From positions 240,654 through 304,653 of the forward strand of contig JAAOMT010000572.1 of assembly GCA_016748015.1 (NCBI GenBank): a stretch of 64,000 nt of DNA, read 5' to 3'. This DNA is from Geosiphon pyriformis (lineage: Eukaryota; Glomeromycota; Glomeromycetes; Archaeosporales; Geosiphonaceae). Every line of letters begins with the position of its first letter. Position 1 is the stretch's first letter. Shown piece by piece: positions 1 through 12,150 of the stretch. Below the pieces are notes generated by a model. That model saw nothing but the letters and a program-made list of their open reading frames with translations. It had not been told where the DNA came from and did no database searches. The position numbers were made by a program, and so were the translations under genes.

Positions 1-999
1 TTTATATATATCTTTAATGTATTAAGCTTCAATATCTGTACTCTATCAATTATAATATACCAACTGATTTTTAGTTTATTGAACCAGTTATTAAAAGCAT
101 TTTAACAAAGTTCAAGAAGTAAGTACACCTAAATCTGAATTTCCAGAGCTATTTAAGTCTTTTAGTTACCTCAAAAAACACTTAATCTAACAATATAAAA
201 CAGCCAAAACAACTACTTATTAATAATATTTTACCAATAACAGTCACTAAAAATGAATTACTTGTAGCCATATACTTTTTCAAATTAGAAAAATCAGTAA
301 TAATATTTCTATTTAGTAAAATTATTCTCAATGCTAAAACCAATTATTGTAATATATACTGATGCCAAAGTCAATAGCCAATTTATTAAACTAATTCTTA
401 ATAGCAAATTAGCAAACAGCATTATTACAATTTATGAATCAATTAAGTTGCTAAGTTGATTATACTGCCAATACCAGAATTATTACAGTCAATGAAGCAA
501 CCAAAATTTTTATTGGTAAAATCAATAACTTTCTATTTAAAGTTAATGGTATCATTACACTTATTAAAGTTCTTATTATAGAAACCATAAAATATTAAGC
601 TCTTGTTGATAATAATTGGCTGTTTAAGACCAATTCTATACTCGACTAGAATATTTAAGAGCTATAGCTCAGTCAAAATAATTAACATACTTAAGTATTA
701 TTTACCTACAGTCACTTCAAAATAATCCAATCACAGCCACTAATAGAATTCAAAAAAAAACAAACAAATCTATCTGAAAAGTCTATCAAGTTTTGTGGAC
801 TAAAGATAAATACAATAAATTACCACCAATACTCTCTTAAAATAACAAGAGAAAAGAAAAAAAAAAGACAAATTTCAAGCTACCACTGCTACTGAAAAAC
901 AACCAATAGTTAACATATATTATACTCAATCTCAAAACCAAAAAAACAATCATTTTATATTCTATTTAAATACAAAAACTATAAGAAAAAGCTTTTATT

Positions 1000-1600
1000 T
1001 ATGGAAACTTGAATTTTACTTAAAGAAAACTATAAAACATATACTTATTACTACTATAAAGCATACTACAAAAAACACTTTGGATATCTAAAATAACAAA
1101 AAAAGTGGAACAACAAATCATGTTTTACTTGTAAAGAAATTTTATTTAACAAAAGAATATGAAATAACATTTTTGGTTATAAAAAATATAATATATTATG
1201 TTAATACACAATTTTTATTAACAACTAAATAAGTAAAAAAATGCCTTTTAATATTACATAAAACAAAGCATTTTGCTATTTGAATAGTTATTTACACAAT
1301 AAAAACAAAATTTGGTGAATGGCAAATGCCAAAGTTAAAAATGTTTTATTTAGTAAAATACTTATTATTAAAACTAATTCATCAGAATTTATTGAAACTA
1401 TTTTTATTTCAAATCTTAACATTTTTGTTAATATTCTAAACAATCCAAAACAATTTTATAAATACTATCAAGATTTAGCACTCACTTAAGAGGAACAAGA
1501 GCAGTATTTAGAACATTTAAATATTAAAATTTGTAAACATTGTCTAATTTTTAGTGACTTTGAATATTGTAATAATTATGATTTTATCTAAAATTTACTA
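1000..1600 (+). pseudogene. Ty3 gag/pre-pol region with cysteine motifs (remnant)
   Basis: Between stops, short stretches with paired cysteines are readable, for example a C-F-T-C block near 1120 and a C-x2-C plus C-x2-D/N type block near 1525-1580 (ICKHCLIF followed by DFEYCNNYD). They lie just upstream of the dUTPase-like block and resemble the zinc-binding region of Rhizophagus-type Ty3 polyproteins as I remember them. No continuous reading frame exists. The assignment rests on position and a few residues and is tentative. Confidence 0.4.
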
Positions 1601-1848
1601 TTATATATGATCTATTTAATTTCTGATAAGAAAAAACCAATTAGCAATTGTACTTGGAATCAGAATTGAAATTTAATTCCAATTTAGACTTTAATAATAA
1701 TAACAATAATAGATCCAATACTATTTACAATGACAATCACAATAATAATAATTTAAATCTTAATTACAACTCCAAACAATATATCATGCTTCCAAATCTT
1801 TTAAAAAAGCAGAAACTTAAATAGTTTAGTAATAATAATAAAAGTATT

Positions 1849-2600
1849 ATGCCAAAATGCATATATAATATTAATATAGAGTTTGATCTTCAATATTTAA
1901 GCAAAACTGTTATCAAATTGGAATCTTATTTATGTATTAGTATAGATTTAAAAATAGCCATAGAAATTCTAATAACAATAATAGTCCAATTAGTGTCTAA
2001 ATCTAGTTTAGTAAAAAGAAAATTAATATCAGAAAAAGAATAATTGATATAAAATATATAGAAAATATCATTATAATACTTCAAAATAAATCAAAAAAAG
2101 CATACACAATTGAACCAAATGAAAAATTAATACAAACAATATTCTTATTTCTAGTAAAAATAACTCAGTTAATATTAGTAAAAATAAGAAAAAAGTTAGA
2201 AATTACAACAAAAGAGATAAATAAATTTGAATTCATGAGTAAAATAAAGGTACCAGTTAATATAATGAAGAAAGAAATCATTAATCAGAAAGAAATTATT
2301 TTTATCAATCAATCAATTTTTATTTCACTTTATAACCAGTATATACTAGTCATAAAGAGAAAAGTAAGAGATTAATTCCAGATTTTTGAAGTAGACCCAA
2401 CTATTTGTGAATCAGAAGAGATTGTCATTACTAATCTCTACATACCAGCCAAAAACCACAAACATATTAAGATCTTAATATACAATACAACCAGAAATCC
2501 AATAGAAATATCAAGCAGAACTACTATTGAATACTTAAACACTAAAGTTAAAAATCAAGCACCAATTACTATTCCAGATTTTTTACAACTTTGTAGATAT
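1849..2600 (+). pseudogene. dUTPase-like domain of the Ty3 polyprotein (remnant)
   Basis: An open stretch at 1849-2043 and the continuing frame to about 2150 line up with four of the five trimeric dUTPase motifs: motif 1 as EFDLQY (normally DAGFDLR-like), motif 2 as SKSSLVKR (normally RSSLA), motif 3 as IIDIKY followed by a hydrophobic strand, and motif 4 as EKLIQTIF (normally EKIAQ). Downstream, to about 2600, a second conserved-looking block (VPVNIM, IPAKNHKHIKI, IEYLNTK) precedes the reverse transcriptase. In living relatives a dUTPase would hydrolyse dUTP to dUMP and limit uracil in cDNA. Here motif 1 lacks its aspartate and the frame is broken, so it is inactive. The domain call is inference from motif order. 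Confidence 0.65.
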
Positions 2601-3019
2601 ATAGACATTATATTACTAATAATTTATAGATAAAAAAAATACTATTTGCTACAATCAGAACAATTAGAGCAAATAAACTTAAAAAACTTAAATCTACTTT
2701 AATGTATATAGCTTAAACTATTATTCAACAATTTTACTAATATATTTGCAAGTAAAAATAAATTTGGCAGAACTAATATTATTTAATATCAAATCAAAAC
2801 TGGAAATACAATACCAATAAAACAAAGAACATACTGAGTATCATTTACTAACTATAAGATCATTTGTTAAAAAATCAACTAAATATTAAACAATGGATTA
2901 ATTCAATTATTAATGAATTTATAATTATTATTAATAGTACTTGTATGAAAAAAAAATAAAAAAATCCACTTTTGTATAAATTATAGAAAATTCAATAGTT
3001 TTATGTATAAAAACAGCTA

Positions 3020-3960
3020 TTTAATTTCACAGATCCAAAAATTATTTGATGCTTTTGGAAGAAAAAATGGTTTTTAATATTAGACTTAAATAATGCTTAC
3101 TAATAAGTAGTCATAAATTCAATTAACAAAGAAAAGACAGTATTTACTATAAAAAAAGAACTTTAAATTTGATGTTATGCTTTTTGGCTTAATTAATATT
3201 CCAGCTACTTTTCAATGATTAATAAAAATCATTTACACTAGACTATTATAAAAATCAGTAGTAGTTTACTTGAACAACACTAACATGTTCTCTAAGATAT
3301 TTAATAACCATTTCTATTATTTTTAAAAAGTGTTTGAAAAGTTAAAAAGAGCCAAATTAAAATTGAATACTACTAAATACTTCTTTAAGAAAACAGAATT
3401 CAAGTTTTTGGAACATGTCATAAGCAAAAACATCATCAAAATAGATTTAGACAAAATCGAAATAATTAAAAACTTTTCAATATTAACAAACTTAATAAAA
3501 CTAAAGACATTTTTGGAATTTGTCAGATATTACTACTACTTCATTCAAAATTTCTCCAAACTGGCTTAATTATTTTATTAGCTCTAAGCAAAAAACACTA
3601 AATATGAATAAACAAAAAACCAACATAAAGCTTTTAATATATTGCAAAAAAAACTTATTTAAGTTTTAGTATTAATCTATTCAGATTACAGCAAACCATT
3701 TATTATTACTACTAATATATTGAATTAGCATTAAAAGCAATGCTATCACAAAAAAAATCAAATATACAAAAACATTCAGTAATATATACTAATTAAAGTT
3801 TAAATTCAGCTAAAAAAACCTATAAAACTTTAGCACTAGAACATTTAGCTATTTATTGAACTGTTATAAAATAAAAAAAATACTTTAATCAGAAGTTTAA
3901 TATATACACTAATTACAAAGAATTAATATCAATCCAAAAGCAAAAATTTAGAATTATCAC
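3020..3960 (+). pseudogene. Ty3 reverse transcriptase and RNase H (inactive remnant)
   Basis: The RT is recognised from LDLNNAY near 3075, MLFGLINIPATFQ near 3175 (the family MPFGLTNAPATFQ block) and the thumb region at 3330-3569 (KFLEHVISKN, FLEFVRYYYYFIQNFSKLA). The catalytic box near 3265 reads YLNNTN where the family has YxDD, so both metal-binding aspartates are asparagines, each explicable by one G-to-A change. RNase H follows: YSDYSKPFII near 3680 marks its first strand and an ALEHLAIYW-like block lies near 3840. Several stops interrupt both domains. Confidence 0.85.
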
Positions 3961-4309
3961 TATTTAATTATACTATATATTATAAAAAAAATAAAAAATA
4001 AAAATGCTGATAATTTGTTATAAATAAAACAAATATAAAAAAAATTTCAACTCAAAAATATTAATAACTTTAACATTATATTAATACTCAACAATTAAGA
4101 AAAAATTATTTCAAAAAAAACAAAATTACATAAAACAACAATCAAAATATTTTATTATTTACTAAAATATATTATATTAAAAAAACAGAAAAAATTTAGA
4201 CCAATTATTCAGAATAATTATAAAACCAAAGAAAAAAACAATACTATTTAACATACATTCAAATTCAATTACAGAACACTTCTATAAAGAAGCAACCATA
4301 GAAAAAACC

Positions 4310-4780
4310 AGAAAAAGATACTATTGACTATTAATATATTCAGATATTATTCAATATGTTCAAAATTGTGATGTTTGTCAAAAAAGAGAAAGAACAAATC
4401 ATTAAAACTAATTAAAATGGGACAATTATTTAATTGAATTAAAATTGACTTAGTTGAATCACTAACTATAATCAACAAAAGCAATTAATATATAGCAGTA
4501 ATTATAAATTATCTCATAAAGTAACCAAAAGCAAAAACAAATCAAAAAGCAAATACAAAATTCATAGCTGAATTCATATATAAAAATTTGATTTGTTAAC
4601 ATAAATATCCAAAAAAATTATTATCAGACCAAGAAACTCACTTTGTAAACAGAACATTGACAAAATTAAGTCAAAAATTTGGAGTTAAGAGACTATTATT
4701 ATCATTATATTATTTATAAACAAATAGCTTAGTTAAAAAGTTTGATAAAATATTGTATAATATAATAGTCAAGATTAGCC
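4310..4780 (+). pseudogene. Ty3 integrase (inactive remnant)
   Basis: The zinc-binding H2C2 end is visible as VQNCDVCQKRER near 4360. The catalytic core follows: IKIDLVESLT near 4440 carries the first aspartate, LLSDQETHFVN near 4620 the second, and TNSLVKKFDKIL near 4720 occupies the place of NGxxERFN, so the third catalytic residue (Glu) is Lys, again a G-to-A change. Stops interrupt the core where Trp or Gln codons are expected. Nothing resembling a chromodomain was seen after the core. Confidence 0.85.
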
Positions 4781-4799
4781 AAAAAAATTAAAACAAATG

Positions 4800-6516
4800 G
4801 AATTTGTTTATATTATCAATATTATTTGTTTATTAGACAATAAAGCAAAATATCATACAAATAACACTATTTAAATTAGTCTATAATAAAACAACCATAT
4901 TATTAGTTAAGATAAAAATCAATATATATCCAACTGAATTAATAACAAAAGCCAACTTTTAAAAAACATTGTTAAAAAGAACATATAACTTAATAAAAAC
5001 TTTAGAAAACAAAAGATAAAAAGCAGTTAATAATATATAAAAGTTATAAAAAAAACAAAAAAAATAACATAATAATCAGTTATCAAATAAACCAGCCAAA
5101 TTTAGAATTAAAAACAAAGTACTCTTATATTATATTAAAGCAGAAAAACAATAGAATAAAAAATTTGATCCTAAATAGAACAACCTATTTTATATTAAAG
5201 AAATTTTGAGAAATAAAGCATATAAATTAAGATAAAACAACAAAATTTTAGTCAAAACAGCATATAGTAATTAATTAAAACTATATTACAATATAATATT
5301 ATCTTTACCAATAATATTTTACAATTGAAAATACAATAAATACTAGTCTAACCAGATAAATTCTACAAAATCTGGAACCAATTATAATTATTGATATAAA
5401 TACATCATATTAATTTACCAAAACAGTATAAAAAACACTAATACATACAATAAAAGCAATAAAAAAATGAAAATTACAGACAATATTTACTTTTTAGCTC
5501 AACAATTATTTTAATTCATCAAACATCAAAAATTAAACATGAAAATTACAATCAATTAACAAATAATACAATATAAAAACACCAAAAAAAAACCAAAACT
5601 CTAATATAAAGTACCATATAAGATACATATAAAGCCCAAAAACATAGTAAAAAAAATAATAGCAAAAGTAAAGATGTTATTAAAACTACCAAAGACAATA
5701 ATATTATATAAAAAATTAATAAAAAAAAATTGAAAATGGTAAATACAACAATTTTTTAAAAACTTTTGTTATTATTACCTAAAAAAAAGCTCAATATTTA
5801 GAATTTGTATACTAATAAAACCAGACAGATGTTTAATATAACAATATTATAGCAAATAAAACAATTTGTGAAGAAAAACAATTTATTCACACAGATATAA
5901 GCAATATACTGATTACAAACAGAATTTTATAAATGTCCAAAAATACTATTACACTTAATAATAAATACAATAATTATTAATCAATTAAGAAAAATTACTA
6001 ATTCCAATTCAAAAAATTATAAACTAAATTGCTCAAGTAATTTTAAAAAAAAAATGATAAAATTAATCTAAAAAGAAGATTTAAAAGAACTAAAAGATTT
6101 GAAGAAATCATAACAAAGCTCAATATTAAAAAAAAAAATATTATTACTTATAAAAATAAAAATCATAATAGATAAAAAATAGTCAATAAGAAAAAAACAT
6201 AGTAAAAAAAAAATTCCAGAATTTTTTTTAAGAAATTGTAAGATTTCAGAATTTTTTTTAAAACACAAATTATATATATATAACAAGAATATTAAAAACA
6301 AAAAAGTAATTCAAATTAGTTCAAAACAATTAAAGACAAGTAATAATTTAATATCTTTTTTTTAAAAAGATAGTTTTCTATAACTTAAAATAAAAACATA
6401 TCCATATCAATAAAATATTTATTATTATCTAAATTCATAGTCATATCAATTAATTAAAAAAATATTAATCACTTTTATATTATTAATAATTTATGTTGAT
6501 AGAATTTAATACTTAA
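4800..6516. other. AT-rich DNA after the Ty3 integrase, no gene
   Basis: A-rich sequence with poly-A tracts and scattered stops in all frames. It may contain the decayed 3' end and LTR of the Ty3 element, but no terminal repeat could be matched by eye. A minus-strand open frame at 6068-6301 is low-complexity Phe/Ile/Leu-rich sequence and is not believed to be a gene. Confidence 0.5.
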
Positions 6517-7152
6517 TTCACAGATCGGTTATGATCAGGTGTGTAACACATAGTAAAATTTTACACAGATCTACTATTAGAAACACCGAACACTGGTTTT
6601 TTATGCTATTAGCAGCTATTGCATTGATCAAAGCAATTAGTGATACAAATATGCAGGCCTCTCCGAAAATGGTAAATAAAGACATGTGCACAAGATAGTA
6701 GCAATTTTGCTTTTTTTCGTGGCTTTTGCTATGTAGAAAACCAGCATTTTTGCTTCCATTCATATAGTAAAAATTATCAGTATTCAACGATTCAAAATTT
6801 TCACAGTCAGTAATATGCCTTTTTTTGGAAAAAGTGTGAAAGCTTACAAAGATCTTATAATTATAGCACACTTTATTGGCTTTATTACACCCACACTCTC
6901 TTTTCTGTTGAGCAAATTAGAGTTAATTGAAGTGTTTTTCTGTTATAACTTGGCAGCTGTTTGTTGAGCTTACATAGGAAAGTGATTAACCACACCTCCA
7001 TTTATTGTTTTATCATCTTGATTGGTATGTTCAACAGTTTTTTTACAGAAAAAATATGGCCAAAAATAAGAAAACTGAAACATAATGAAAATGGTATCAA
7101 TTTTGCAGGTGGTTTCCCTTATTATTTATTTTCTATAACTATCATATCTCCT

Positions 7153-7938
7153 AAAGAACTTCAGTTCTACCAATTTCTAACATTTGTCGTGCTTGTTCAT
7201 TTGCAGTATCTTTAAAAGCATGAGAAAACCTCCCAATTCAATTTTGGATCATATTCACTTTTGGAACGTCTTTCTGCACAATTTTTCCTAATTCTACAAA
7301 TCTCATAAGTTCAACTTGCATTTCTTTTGCTAACATGTGATCTCGAAGGGTTGAATTTTTATTTATAAAAAAACTTTGCAACAACATATTTATCTTTTTT
7401 GACATATGTTTTCCCTTTCTCTTTCCACCCATTTTCTGATTTTGTTTTAGTGCCCATCCTTTTGGTAGTGGGTATTCTTGATCGATCAGACTATGATTCT
7501 TTTGATTAAAATTCTATATAAGACTTTGTGAATACAATGAAGAGGCTTACCTCAGGCTGAAAGCAGTGGCATCTTAATTTATATTTTACAAATATAAGGT
7601 TGATATCAAACAATCTTATTATTTTATTTAGAATCAATTTAAGAAAACACACTGACCTCGTGATCTTTTTTTGGCCTCTCCAATAGTCAGTTCTATCATT
7701 GATTGATTTCCAATATCATCTACTCTTTGAGTATTCTCTAATTAAATTTAAAAGTAATATTGGTATTATTTACATTATTGTTGCTACAAATGACTTTCAG
7801 ATTAGATCTACTTGACATCCATGGCATTTGCATCTTCCAATCAATGAGATTTTCAGTATGCTCTGAAAAAAAAGGTTTTGGTCTAACAATCTCTGTATTA
7901 CATAAATTTGCTACAGCTGCTGGTGAATAATTCTCCAA
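7153..7938 (-). pseudogene. Internal and C-terminal fragments of the transposon protein
   Basis: A fragment at 7738-7938 follows the N-terminal part out of frame. A basic fragment at 7238-7432 (GKRKGKHMSKKINMLLQSFF, then a short helix-rich stretch ending KVNMIQN) continues in another frame as FSHAFKDTANEQARQMLEIG and ends at a stop near 7153. This matches the C-terminal end of the same family as I remember it. The central region, where a transposase core would be expected, appears to be missing between these parts. The remaining 600 bp to the left inverted repeat has no convincing coding content. Confidence 0.5.
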
Positions 7939-8352
7939 TCTAACATTTGTATAGGGATTTTTCTTGACTTGATCTGCTCGTCAAAAATGCATTTCAGTAT
8001 ATTTTCATTACTCCATTCATTTGGTGTACATACAAATGATTTTTTATAATTCATTAATTGAAATAAGAATTGTGTATCAGGATATTTAATACCAAAAAGA
8101 GTTTCTTCATTGTATTTGATAAGAATTCCTAATTTTTTTCAAATGTTGTTGGGTGTTTCGCCTTTAATTGATCTAATACATGTTTTATCTTGATATATAT
8201 GTAAATAACAAGTAGATTTGTTAATTTCTTGTACAATGAGTCGTTGTTGTCCACTTATCTTTGTCATTATTGTTGAGATATATCCTGTTCCTGCACCATA
8301 GTAATTTTTGAAAGATAAACATCCAATTGAATTAATAACAATTGTATGTTTG

Positions 8353-8766
8353 TCAACTTTCAGAAATAATAGTACAAATGAAATGTTTTGTTAATTTCTG
8401 AACAAGAGCTTTATTATTGAAACCAAGGATTGAAAGACCCGAGTATTCTGTCTTAACACCAAATATACTTTGATACAAAGTATTGATTGCAGTCGAAGGT
8501 GAGTTTTCAATATTACTAGATTCTGAACTATTAGTACAAATAAAGCCAGGTTTCTGACAACTAGTTTGTTTTACTATTGTCATTATAAACTGTTGTTTGT
8601 TTAGTTTAAAACCAACACACATATACAGTCGGTAAGGTATAGTAAAAACCTCATTTTTAAATTGTTTTTGAATCCACCAATTCCGAGTAAACAAACCATA
8701 ATGTGTTTCAGAAATAATAAGACCTTTGTCAAGGAGGTTTACAGTATATTGTTGACTTTGAGCCAT
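8353..8766 (-). pseudogene. N-terminal part of the transposon-encoded protein
   Basis: A 137-residue frame starting MAQSQQYTVNLLDKG contains HYGLFTRNWWIQKQFKNEV and PSTAINTLYQSIFGVKTEYSG. I recognise it as the N-terminal part of a repetitive protein family abundant in Rhizophagus genomes and found in mobile elements. Its biochemical role is not known to me. The frame ends shortly after KHFICTIISES, and the family sequence continues in other frames down to about 7975, for example a CTPNEWSNENILKCIFD block near 8030-7980. The start sits just inside the right inverted repeat, as expected for an element gene. Confidence 0.6.
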
Positions 8767-8893
8767 ATTATGACAAATGTTAAGAAAGACAGAACATTTA
8801 AAAACAAAGAAAAAACTATAATAAGTATAACCGCTAAATTTGATTATTATTTGTCGATCATTTGAACATGGTAATATCTGATCTGTGAATTAA

Positions 8894-10189
8894 ATACATT
8901 AGACTAATAGCTTTTAATCATAGTTATTTTATTTTTTATTTTGTTTTCTTTGTTGTTTACTAATTAATTAAGAGATTAAGTACTAAGTAATTGACATCAA
9001 AAATAGCTTGGTAAAAAACCTAGAAACAAGAATAGAAAACTTAAGAATAGCTTACCAGAAAAGTATAACTGTCAAAATAAACCAGCTACCATGCTGAAAA
9101 AAAAAATTTATACAAGAAAACCATTAATTAAATCTCTGTTTATTATACAAAAGACTCAACCAAAACCTTTAGACTCCAAAATCTTTAGAATTATTATTAT
9201 CAACAACTATTGAACACTAAGTTATAAGTTTGTTATTTGTTTTAACACCTTAAATAATCTGTAATAGTAAACTACTATTTTGTATTTTAGTAAACTATTA
9301 ATTATTTTAATGAATTTCTATAAATTTTGGCAAATTTTTGAATATTACATAGTTTAAAGTATTGTGTAATCTAATCATTACAATTTGTGTATTATATAAA
9401 TTAAATTATTAATTAAATAATAATTCAGATAATTTGATAAGATAATAAATAATAAATTAAAATAATAATATATATTAATTAATAATAGAAATTATAAAAA
9501 TATTTTTATGCTAAATAATATTTTAAATTTTTATTAATAACAACATATTTTAAGATTATATATTTAATTATTATTTTTTGTTTACTTAAATTTATTAAAA
9601 TAGTTTTATATTTTATTTTAAAAATTATATTTATTAAAAATATTAATATTTAAACTATTTATATTATTAAATTTTATTATTTTGAATTTAAATCATTAGT
9701 AATATTAGACAATAAGTTTATTTTAATAAGTTAAAGAGTAAAATTGTCATATATATATAGTTTTATATATTTTTTTAATTAATTATTAAGTTTATACAAG
9801 TTTATAAACTTTAAATCAAATTTAAACTAAATTCAGATTTGTTAAAAAGATTTAATTTTAAACTCAAATCAAATTTATTTTGAAAATTAAGTTTGGTTTA
9901 ATTATTCAAACCAAATTTAAACAGTATTTAAAGTTTAATTTAGTTTAATTTATTAGATTTTTATCTAATTATAGTTTTAATTATTAGTATTTTTGATTTT
10001 TGTAATTTATTTATAATTAAAAAGTATTTAATAGAAGTTAAATTATTTATTATAAATGTTTTTACAAATAAATTATTAAAAAAATTAAATTTCTATAATA
10101 TAGCCAATAAAGCTATTATATTTTTTAATAATTTAAATTTGAATATTAATGTTTAAGTTTTTAGTATTATAGATAAATAATTCATAAAA
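8894..10189. other. AT-rich spacer, no gene
   Basis: Extremely AT-rich sequence with many poly-A, poly-T and TAATA strings. Around 9780-9970 a run of short related words built on AAACTTTAA/ATTTAAACT recurs in both orientations and looks like a degenerate simple repeat. No coding signal was seen. Confidence 0.6.
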
Positions 10190-10263
10190 TAAAAACTTCT
10201 TTCTCTTTTTTGTCCAGAAATCCCTAAAAAAGAGTCTAAAGTTTTTTCTGAAAGAAGTTTTTA
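10190..10263. repeat. 14-bp perfect inverted repeat at the LINE 5' end
   Basis: TAAAAACTTCTTTC at 10190-10203 is the exact reverse complement of GAAAGAAGTTTTTA at 10250-10263, with a 46-base spacer. It lies where LINE similarity begins, 72 bases before the first ATG. It could fold as a stem-loop in the element's 5' UTR RNA. Its significance is not established. Confidence 0.6.
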
Positions 10264-10334
10264 CAATTCAATACAATAAATTTAAACCCTTTATTCTTGA
10301 CTACAAAGCCACTGTTGACTATAGTATTGCTGTT

Positions 10335-12136
10335 ATGAAGAAGACTGCTAAAGTTTCTGGTTTTAATAATGACTTTAAACCTATACTTCCAAGGAAAAAG
10401 AGAAGGAATGGTGTTTTAGAAGATGGTTCTAGTGGTAAGAATATTGGTTCTAAGGTTCAGATTAATTACTTATGGAGTTTAAAGACTGGTAACACCATTG
10501 AGTTTAATAGTATTGATATAAAGGAAGAATGTCTGATAGAAAAGACCAGTTTTAATTATGGTAAAAGTGGTGTTCTTGTTGGTGGAGATCCTAATCAAAT
10601 ACCTACTGGTTTAAAGATCAAAACCAAAAAAACATTAGGCAAGCCATTGGGTAAAATTAATTTTTCATTAAGCAATGTTGAAGATGATGTTCTTTTGGAT
10701 GCTTTATTGGAATTCTCTCTACCTCTAAAGAATTTGGTCAACATTTTTGTTCACAAATCTTTTGCTTTGAATATTGAATTAGACAAAGTGGTTGGGAAAT
10801 CTTCTTAAAAAAAGCTTCAAGTAATTAGAAAGTTGTTTTCAAAAATCAATAGTTTTGGAGGGATTTTTACTCTCTCAAGGTTTGCTGAGATCATCAGAGT
10901 GACATTTACTTCTGAATTAAGTTTGGTGCAGACTTTTGAAAAAGCTGAAGAAGTGAATATTTTGGTTAATGCTGATCTCAAGAAATCTACTGAGCATTCA
11001 GATCGGGCTGTGGTATTGAAAAAAATCCCAGTTGGAACATTAGTTGAGGCTGTGCATGCTGCACTATCTGAATTTGGGTCAATCAAGTCAATTAAGATGC
11101 AATTGATGAGGCTGTGACAGAAAGCAGTTATTAAGTTTGATCAGATAGATCATGTTAATTTGGTCACAGCAAAATGGTCTATCCTAATCAGAAAAGATGC
11201 AGTACATGTTGCTAGATCTGATATAGACAAAAAATTATGGAATGTGAAAGACAATCATAGGGTGCTGTTCTATACTCTTCCTGTGGGAACAAATACTCAT
11301 GACATTTAGGATTTTATTGGTTCTGTGGATGGGAAAACATGTATAATCAACTGGTATCCTATCATATATGCCTGGGCCAAATGTGTCATTGTTTGTTTTA
11401 ATTCAGCTGAATTCTTGGATGCTGTTATGAGAACCACATCTGTTGAAAGAGACCAATTTGTAGTGATCTTATTTAGATTTTTCTAAGTGTACCAAGTATG
11501 AGAAAATAGAGCATACATCATTGGACTATTCTATGAGTGGGAGTTTGTATTCTGGCAAGCCATCTTATATGTCACTTTTAAACATAGATAAAAGCAGATT
11601 GGCTGCCATCTATTCCAAGTGTTCAGCTCCTATTGCTTGTCCTGTTGCTTTTGATGAGATTTTATGAGCAAAAATAGCTGGTGGATCTTCATTCTCTCCC
11701 CTTTTTGTGAAAAATGGTTCAATCAATTCTGGCTTCTCTTTGGAGATGAAGCCTACCCTTCCTGTTACATTTGACATTAAAAAAAAATTTGCTGTTTTGG
11801 AAAGCAGTCTTACTAGCCTCATGGAACAGATTAGTAAGTTGGCTAAGAGATTGAATTCACTTGTGCCAGTAGTTTCTTAGCCTAGTCCTGAATGTCAGCT
11901 GCTGGTGACCCCTCTCATCACAGAATCAGGTGGGCAATATAGTGATGGAAGAGGACTTGAGTGAAGCCACTAGTGGTAAGGCTGCTGCACTTCTGAATTT
12001 ATCTTTTTTCCCTAATATGGTCAAATTTAAGAATATGTTGAAAGATTTTTCTACTTCAGTTTTGAGTTTGTTAGCTTGTCTCAACAGTTTAGTCTTGGCT
12101 GATAGTATGCACCTCCAACTTCCTTTTCAATAAGTA
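10335..12136 (+). pseudogene. LINE N-terminal (ORF1-like) region
   Basis: The first open piece (157 residues) is basic, contains a PRKKRRNG nuclear-localisation-like stretch, and ends at a TAA where the family has Gln. The same frame continues from 10833 with RVTFTSELSLVQTFEKAEE and AALSEFGSIKSIKMQL, an RRM-like fold signature, then meets a TGA where Trp is expected. Around 11480-11930 the frame shifts twice (SRLAAIYSKCSAPI, then LTSLMEQISKLAKRL). A cysteine-rich knuckle expected before 11600 is mostly lost. In the family this region binds the element RNA. Confidence 0.75.
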
Positions 12137-12150
12137 AGTTAGCCTGAAAG

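Larger units (their letters stand above)
1..4800 (+). mobile_element. Degenerate Ty3/gypsy LTR retrotransposon
   Basis: The order gag-like cysteine-containing region, dUTPase-like domain, reverse transcriptase, RNase H, integrase can be read on the + strand between many stop codons and some frame changes. This is the Ty3/gypsy pol order. Almost every stop replaces a codon expected to be CAA, CAG, CGA or TGG, so transitions explain them. The coding strand is strikingly A-rich and G-poor. No clear pair of LTRs was found; the left end may lie outside the window and the right end fades into AT-rich DNA after the integrase. The element cannot encode working proteins. Assignment to Ty3/gypsy is firm from the RT and integrase motifs; exact ends are uncertain. 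Confidence 0.85.
6517..8889 (-). mobile_element. Internally deleted DNA transposon with TIRs, flanked by TTAA
   Basis: The left end begins TTCACAGATC and the right end closes GATCTGTGAA. Beyond this perfect 10-bp core the two ends continue to match imperfectly over about 22 bp (a shared pattern of GxTATxAxCAxGT). The element sits precisely between two TTAA tetranucleotides (6513-6516 and 8890-8893), the target type of piggyBac and Kolobok elements. On the minus strand it carries pieces of one transposon-encoded protein in the right order but with missing sequence and stops, so it is a non-autonomous deletion derivative. The superfamily is not settled: TTAA can occur by chance in such AT-rich DNA. 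Confidence 0.65.

Noticed and set aside
6961-7215. Plus-strand 84-residue frame inside the DNA transposon
   Set aside because: The minus strand of the same stretch continues the transposon protein; the plus frame is a shadow.
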